The translations under genes and the position numbers were made by a program. 36,439 bases of DNA from Hofstenia miamia (lineage: Eukaryota; Xenacoelomorpha; Acoela). The DNA lies in the NCBI GenBank assembly GCA_004352715.1, contig SCFE01000033.1, forward strand, positions 171,005 through 207,443, read 5' to 3'. The notes under the pieces were generated by a model. The model saw only the letters and a list, made by a program, of their open reading frames with translations. It was not told the DNA's origin and did no database searches. Below, in pieces: positions 21,001-30,000 of this stretch. The stretch's first letter is position 1. Each line of letters starts with the position of its first letter.

Positions 21001-24000
21001 GAAATAGGACTTCCCTTTGATGCTCTTCCACCGGAGACGCCAAACGTTTATCTCAGCCAATCAATTTCCTTAGCGTTGGCTGTTGATACTGATCTAAACG
21101 TGGAAAATGACGAAAACATTACAAGATAAAACTAATGATAATTAAATTGCTGTTGAAATCAGTGATATGGATGATGATGTTGGGCAATTAGCTGATTATG
21201 AAGCTGTAAATAGTATATAGCATACAGATATTCCATTTTGTAGAGGAAGAGCCAACAAAAAAACATTGAAGGTAGCCGCAAAAGATGCAACATTTGTCGC
21301 CAAACCAATTAAGATAAGAACCATATTGAGGAATTCAAATTATTTCAAAATCATCCTATCACATTGCACGCTATAATGGGTGTAGCAACAAAAGTTGCAT
21401 CGTTTGTGCGGGACCTAAGAGAACAACAGTTGTTCCCTACGAAGAAAAAAGCCATTATATTTATTTCGGATGAAATACTAGGCATAATGTTACGCCATAC
21501 TGATATTCAATCACATATTTCTCACACAGTTAAACTAGCTACAGTTACTGACAAGAAACTGAAAACTTTTCTGGCAGCTATCATTCATGATGAGGAGAAT
21601 GGATGTAATTATTGGTCACTAAATGATCTTTGACATTTGATTTGTTCAAGTCACGTTTGAGAACTTTAAGTAAACCATCTAAAGTTTTAACATTTGATGA
21701 GCAGCTCGTGATTCACCATGCAAAAATACCAGCTAGAACATACCTACCCACTAAACCAAAAAAAATACTGCAGAAAAATTTTCTGTTGTTGTGAAGCACA
21801 AAATGGATTTATGTTGAAAGAGAAAATTTATTCTGAAAGACTGGAGGCAAAACTCAGGGGAATTTGGGTAAGACATGGGTTTGGAACTATGAAGTCTGGA
21901 AGATAATTTTTTACGATCTAGCCGCAGAGCATTTCAAAATGGTTGCAAATTATTGAGAACAATGCGCAAACATCTCCGGGAAATCCAGCTAATTTTTAGG
22001 AGAAAATTGACTCAGTTCAATAGTATGTTTCTATTTGAACATGTACATAAAATTACTAGTGGAAAATAGACAGCAGAATCAACAAGTGGTGGAAAATTCT
22101 TAATGATTTTGGACTACAATGCAGGGAAGGAAGGGTTTGACATGCTGGACGATAACGATGAAGAATTTACCTTCTGCAGTTTCTTCATTTCATCGACATC
22201 GCTGACAATAAAGGATACTTATTGTACAATAAGAGAAACTTCCTCTAACTATCAAGAACTTTAAATATGGTCAGATGTTGGAGTTGCAGGAAGGTGTGCT
22301 AGAGCCGGTCCCAAAGACGTAAAAAAGGTATTTGACCGTCACATAGACAATGAGTTAAAACCAAGGACATATACTAAATTACAAGGATGGGAAACCAGAA
22401 AAATCAGTGGTCAAATAATGAGTGGGCTGATAACATTTCCTCAATTAATATAATAATAATTTTATACATTCATATATTTTCATTAAAAACTGTGCAACAA
22501 CATTATTTCAACCAAATATTGTTGTTTTGGGATGAATAATTCCAAAGTAAACAATTATTCACGGAGCTATGCACGTAATTTAATCACTTGGTGATCGTTA
22601 TTCATCACTATTACCACTCACTTTAATGGGTGGGAAATGCTCTGTCAGGAATTGTAAATCAAACTACGATTCTCAAAATGAAACAAAAATTGTGTATCGA
22701 TTTCGATCTATTGTTCACAAAAGAAGGCAATGGATAAACGCTTTGTCCAACATTTTGCCTAAATCGCCTACAAGAAATTAGGAGTTTGTGAACTTCATTG
22801 GCCACGTAACTCCAAATTTTCAAAGACAAAAGGACATTTATTGCCAGCAGAACCCCCATCTTTTTTTAATGTGCCAGAGTCTTTTATGCGACAAACTAAT
22901 GCTGCAGTATGCCGAAATGTAGAAAAAAATTTACATAATGTTAAATATTATAATTGTATATTTCACAAAACGTGTTCCCATGAACTTGATAAATTTATCG
23001 TCCTAAATTTTGCGATCGGGTTCTCATGCGGGTATAAGAAAGAATTCTCCGAACTAGGTAAGATTTTAAAGTCAAATTAGAATGCAAATTTTTAACTCAA
23101 ATTTGATAATTTTTCAATTCCAAATCAAATTCCCACTCAGGAATTCGTCAATTCCAGCAAAAATATCAAATATATATATATATATATGAAAGTTCCACAT
23201 TGCATGGTTAGTAGCAAACAGTCTGGGGAAAAATAAGTAAAGAAACAAAATAGATTGTAAAATATGCTAAAAATATTCAAAAACCACTCGTCATTTATTC
23301 AGCGCACACATTTATTGGATATTTAAAGAACAAACAGCATTTAGTAGTAGTTGTCGAAGGACTCTGGAAAGCAATTTGACAATTCCATTGTCCTCATTCC
23401 TGAGATAAATTAAAAATTCATCGGAAATTTAAATTATTTCAAGAAGCGCAGTTTCATAGATAAAGAAAAAAACAAATACGTTTTTATTCATTTTTATTAC
23501 AACTCAAACAAAACCAACTAATGAATTTGTATATGTCAAAAAAGAGATTAGGTGTAATCGGTACTAAAATAGGTAGTTAAGTTCTAAAACATTAAGGTCT
23601 ATAATCTTAATCTTTCGTGCTGAAGTTGTTGGATTATTCCACAAAATATTATTACAAAAGAAAAATGATATTAGTAGCATTTGTCGTTAAATCTTTGATA
23701 AAAATATGTCTTAAACTTTTTCCGCAAAAAAAATTTTTAAATGAATCATAGTTTTGTGTTTCACTCAGCTTTGGCAAAAAAGCAAGTGCTTGAAGACAAA
23801 TTTCAAACATTGTATGCAATTGTTAGAAATGGGTATTTTAAAAAAAAATCACCAAATTTTCGCTGCTTTTCATCTAATTTGCGTTGAAGTTCTTTTTCCC
23901 GACGACTGCTGCGATTCATTACTTCTCGACTCATCGCATCTGATTCCTCTTTACTTCTTCGAGTAACCAGAAGCTAAAAGCAAGGTATCAATCTTAAGAG

Positions 24001-27000
24001 AAGCATTAAGCCTCATTGAAAACAGGCAAGGTTGTAAAAATACCTCTTTCTGAATGGATCCAAGAGTGTCAGTCAACGATATGATTTCTTCTTTTCCATT
24101 GGCGCAATCGCCTTCAGCGGTGTGCAAACGCCTTCTTAATTCATCGACCTCGGTGCGCAAACGTACACGTTCCTACACAAATGCCAACATCACAATTAGA
24201 TTTGACATATACCTGATCTAAATCGCGTTCCTTTTGTGTAGACGACATCTTAACGGTTGACAATTCCTGCTTTGCTTCGTCGCGTTCGAAAATCGCTGAT
24301 GCTATTTCTATTTTGTATGTCTCACATACCTAAAGAAAAGTCATTGGAGAAATCTACCAAAGTATTAAAAATTCAATGAAACGTTCTAGCCAAAGTCCCA
24401 AATGCACAATACCAACACTATAATACTAACTGAAAATATGAAACTACCTTTTCTCTGAGCTTCAATACAACCCTATATAGTAAATCCTCTAAGAAGTGAT
24501 TTAAAAGATTCCTGTAAAGCCAAAATGAGTCAATTTAGTAAAAGCAAACATATTTAAAACAATTGGTGGAATTCAAAAAGGGGCAGAAAAACTTAGTATT
24601 AATGAAGAGCATTGTAACGTTAAAGACTACATCTAATTGTTTGATGAAAATTATACTAGAAGATCGACAAGTCACTCGAAACTCACCCTCTAAGTGAATT
24701 GACTACTCGGTTATGAACCTACCCAATACCTACTTGTGACTCTTCCCTGACAAACACATTTTATTAACATACTGAAGGTCTGAAATACTACTAATTTAAC
24801 CTCTGTCAGATTTATAAGAATAAGGATGATTATCTATATTTAATGAAAGTTATCTTATCTTACATTTACACATACGTGAAACTATTTTCTACATTGACTA
24901 CACTTTGATTGCACATGAACATATCATTTCAACTTAAGATATAGTTACCTTATTAACGTTTTCTTGTTGTTCAGAAATTTGCGCGCGGCTTTTTTCTAAT
25001 TCTTTCTGAAGAGCTTGCTTTTCTTTAATGAATTTTTCACATCTTGCAGCCAAAGCTGCTTCAGCCTCCATTAAATGTTCATTCTAAATTGAAAAAAATA
25101 TTTAATTACAATGATGTCCAAAATTTAAAATTTTTCTACAGTTCACTCGATGGTAAAAAGCTTAAGCACATGCCTTATACTGTAAATAAACGGAATTGAA
25201 TTGTGACACGAATTTTATACATCACTAGAAAGTTGATTGAAAACCGTGGAAATGCGAAACATTTGTTTTTCTAATATTATGTTGTTTTAAAATATATACA
25301 GTCTGTTCCATAAGTCCCTACGTTTCAAATTACTACTGCACTTAATCAATAATACAAACAGACATTATCATTAATATAAGCAATACATCTATATTTAACA
25401 AACAAAAACTAACATCAAAAAGTAATCCAAGTACAATGACTAATCGTAAGGGTAGACTTGCAACCCATCAATATCAATGCCAAAATGTAGTCGACGAAAA
25501 GTACGTGCATGTATCTTTGGAAGAGATTCCATTTTAAAGTTAGCAAAAGCATTGCGAATTGCCTGTTTCAGATCCTGAGTTGAACTTGCTTTTTCAGTCA
25601 GTACACTTTTCTTTATGATGCCCCAAAGAGCGTTATCACATGACGTTAAATCCGGTGACCAAGCAGGCAATGGGATGGGCCCGAACTTCCCTACGCATCG
25701 GTTGGGGAAATTTTCATTCAGAAATTGTCGGGTGATGTTGGCAGTGTGGGGTGGGGCNGGTAAAAAGCTTAAGCACATGCCTTATACTGTAAATAAACGG
25801 AATTGAATTGTGACACGAATTTTATACATCACTAGAAAGTTGATTGAAAACCGTGGAAATGCGAAACATTTGTTTTTCTAATATTATGTTGTTTTAAAAT
25901 ATATACAGTCTGTTCCATAAGTCCCTACGTTTCAAATTACTACTGCACTTAATCAATAATACAAACAGACATTATCAAAATTATAAGCAATACATCTATA
26001 TTTAACAAACAAAAACTAACATCAAAAAGTAATCCAAGTACAATGACTAATCGTAAGGGTAGACTTGCAACCCATCAATATCAATGCCAAAATGTAGTCG
26101 ACGAAAAGTACGTGCATGTATCTTTGGAAGAGATTCCATTTTAAAGTTAGCAAAAGCATTGCGAATTGCCTGTTTCAGATCCTGAGTTGAACTTGCTTTT
26201 TCAGTCAGTACACTTTTCTTTATGATGCCCCAAAGAGCGTTATCACATGACGTTAAATCCGGTGACCAAGCAGGCAATGGGATGGGCCCGAACTTCCCTA
26301 CGCATCGGTTGGGGAAATTTTCATTCAGAAATTGTCGGGTGATGTTGGCAGTGTGGGGTGGGGCCCCGTCCTGTTGCAGATGAGATCGTTCAAAAATTCC
26401 TCTACGTCGCAACTCAGCAATAAATGCCTGTTTGTATTATTGCTTAAATGCAGTAGTAATTTGAAACGTAGGGACTTATGGAACAGACTGTATATATACA
26501 TTAATATACGTGGAACCATTTACATAGTGAATATGTCAACTTTCATATTATCGATGAACCCTTAAATTTAATTAATTCTTTGAAAATTATATCTATAAGA
26601 AGGAAAACAAAGGTGACTTACCCGCATTTGCAACTGTTCGACTTGTCGCCGTGCGTCCATTTTTGCTAATTCACGTTCTGCTTCGATCTTGTGTCGTTGC
26701 TCTGCTAACAAATCATCTGCGCGTCGCTGTGCACGCCGCAGTTCGTCATTCAATTGCTCACGTTCTAACAATGCTTGGGTTTTCTCCAACTGTGATTGCT
26801 CGACCATGCTAACTCCTTTCTTCACTTGATTGAAAGCGTCGAACTCGCGTTGCTGCGACATGGCCAATTGATGTTTCAGAGTTTTGATAGTTTCAGCCAT
26901 TTCATTAGCATCTCTAAATTAAGAAAGCCAAATCAGTATTCCTTAAATCGAAAAGGCAGGGTAGCAACAGGTTTTGTCGTGACCGGCTTTTAATTCCCGC

Positions 27001-30000
27001 ATAAATGCAAGAGCATCCTCCATTATTACTTTTTGTAAGTTTGGTTTGGTTGGAAATAGAATTTTTGAAGTCTGTTACATTTTGGGATTGACTTAAGTAA
27101 TGAAAAACAACTTTTAAAGTTGAAATGAAGATTAAATAAACTGCATAAAGAATGAAGTATTTCTTTTAAAAATCCCATCGATTTACAGGTTGAAATTACC
27201 TAAGACTATCTGAAATACCAAGGTTACGTTAAATAAGGCAACTAACATTTTCAAATATTAGAAAAAAATTCATTCTATAGATGAACTCATTACAACTGTA
27301 AAAAAATTAAATTTTTGAAAGAAATTAATTGATTTACAATCTCAATTTAACCCTGGGGGACCCAAAACATCAAGCAGTAGCCATAAAATATTTTTTTGGT
27401 CACACACAGTAACAATTGATCAAATAATTGTAAAAATGTTAGTGTTGCAATTTTTGGCTAATTTATTACAAATTTGGCCTTGGGTCATATATGACCCGAT
27501 GGGCCTTATGATTGGTAGTTCATTACATATAGTAAACTTACTTATACTAAACATCAAACAAAAACAGCTTTTAAATACTTACGAGGCAAAAACATTTATT
27601 GTAATAGTTTCAAATTTTTCTAANCCAAACCTCCGCAGTTTTAAGGGTCATATGTGTGACTTTGGGCTGCAGCAACGATATTTTCTGTCTCACAATAGAT
27701 AAACCACAGCGATGCTCTAAAATGGTGGGGTCATATATGACCCCAGGGGTCCCCCAGGGTTAATTATTTTCATGAAGTGGCCGGCATACGTGACTCTCCC
27801 ATAAGAAAAATAAAAAATTACTTGGTGTACTGATCTAACTTCTGCGTAAGCAGAGATGCATGCGATGCTGTGATGACGGATTCCCTCTGAGCACAAACAA
27901 TGCACATTCCCTGCTTAGGGCCTTCTCTCTCCCATAAGAAAAATAAAAAATTACTTGGTGTACTGATCTAACTTCTGCGTAAGCAGAGATGCATGCGATG
28001 CTGTGATGACGGATTCCCTCTGAGCACAAACAATGCACATTCCCTGCTTAGGGCCTTCTCCATCAAACTTCTGCACTGCGTCATTCTGCGTTTGAACGCG
28101 TAACATACTTCGTAGTTCAGTGTTTTGATGCTCACTGTCTTCCCACTGTTGACGAATGAATTTCAATTGGTCTTCCAAATGTCTGGACTTTGACTCATGC
28201 AAGGTTTTAATTTTATTCTAAAAGACAGGGTAGATTGAACAAGAAAAAGTAATCATGACATTAGTTTCATAGTAGTTGAATCATTACATGTTATAATGAT
28301 GGAAAGTATATAGACGATTCAATCAAGATCTTAAAAAATTCATGCACATGGTTGTATTTGGAAACGATTTAAATTTTGTAGTTGCTCAAATATTCAACTA
28401 ATAACCACTAGTAATTCAGTTGAGAATCCTAAAGTAGGACTTTTACATACTACGAGGAAAATTTATATTTTGAGAAATTTTAAAACGCCACTTTAGCAAT
28501 CTCGTGTACAAAATTACATTTTTTCATGTTTAAGTGAATAATAAATTTTATTCTAGACGATTATTTTTGTTGTTTCAAAATATATAATTCACTATTTTTT
28601 ATGAATTTCCTCATAAAAAACAAGTTGTGCATGGGTCATAAAGTGATACTTTATATGGCATGGAGACGCGCAACTTAAATAACCACACGTAAACAAGAAA
28701 AGAATATTAAAATTTAAAAAATTAAATTGAAAAAATGTTCGGTAAATATTAAAATCTTATATAATCGGTTAAAAACTCGTTGAGATTTTTCAACTAACCA
28801 AATCTACAACAAAAACCTACACAGAAATATTAATGAAATTTAGGCTTGCCTAAAAGTGGCAATAATATAATTTATAAGACTTAGCTACGCAGAATTTGAG
28901 GGAGGCATGACAACATTTTCTTTTATATGTGAGAAAAAAATGAAAACAAACCGAAATGGAAAAATATTTAAGAAACGTAAAACTATATTAAATAATGTTA
29001 GCAATTTTAAAACCGTTTCTAAATGGTTTGATATAATGACCAGTCAGTGAAGGCCAAATGTTTAAAAATACAAGATACCGGTTCATTGATATCCAAAAAT
29101 GAGCTAGAGAGTTGATTGCAATGAAGATCACAGAGCGATAGCGGTTGGAGTCTTTCGCGAGAGGAGTAACAAGACGCTATACTGTTAAGATTGTCAAGAT
29201 GCCGAAGAAATTGTGCCATTCACGTTTGGAATTTAAGTGCTTGGTTAGAAAAGTGAAAAGAATAGAGATTAATGTGCAGGTGGTGTTTGTAGCTCAGAGA
29301 CAAAACGTCTGAAATATGAACTCTGCCTGAAAGAAAATGAAAGAGACTGCACTTTACATAAAATTCCATTCACTCTTAGCACTCATTCAATTGCTTATTA
29401 TTCAGGAATTGCTTAACAAAAACCTATTCTATGAGATTAAATAATTAAAAAATGTGTTATTGAATTCATTTGAATAGAAAATGAAGATTATGGGAAACTT
29501 GTGAGATGGCGTTTTCAGTAGCATGTTTATGCAAACATTAAATGGGAAATAACTCAATTTTAAGGCATTAGATTGGAATTAATTTTCAAGAAATCTTATG
29601 CACAAAAACATTTATTTCTGTTATTTTGTAAAAGTTATTACATTTATGGATTAAAAAATATGTAAATATACCCAGTCTTTGTGGGTTTACCTTAACCTTA
29701 AACAGCCTGAGGATTTTTAAAAAATTTTCATGATCCTATAAAATTTTTTTAAATGCTTACAGCCCAAAAAGGGGACCTCTGACTTTGCGCATGGCACGCC
29801 TCAATGGGTTTGGAACATCTTTGCACATATCAAGAAACAGTCAAAGTTCTTTGTTGTCTCCAGGGGCTCAAAACCTTCTAAATACATTAACACTAGGTAT
29901 GGAGGGAATTTAAATATTTTTCAAAAATTCGAAAATTTCTAAGAAAACTTGTTAATCTATTCATTAATCTCTGCCACTGCAATAAACATTTTCAACATTT

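Larger units (their letters stand above)
20809..23852 (-). other. SDCCAG8 largest intron, about 3 kb
   Basis: Donor GTGATT (weaker than the others), acceptor TTGTTTAG. Contents on the plus strand are a piggyBac transposase fossil (21000-22290) and a THAP-domain fossil (22626-22930). A (TA)n tract lies at about 23169-23188. The stretch 23200-23850 has nothing else recognised. Confidence 0.8.

Noticed and set aside
25440-25778. Separate transposase frame to the left of the single N
   Set aside because: It is the duplicated copy of the frame at 26047-26412, most likely an allele-join artefact rather than a second element.
29019-29219. 66-codon minus-strand open frame within an SDCCAG8 intron
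   Set aside because: The flanking exons join in phase and align to human SDCCAG8 without a gap, so no exon is needed; no homology seen.
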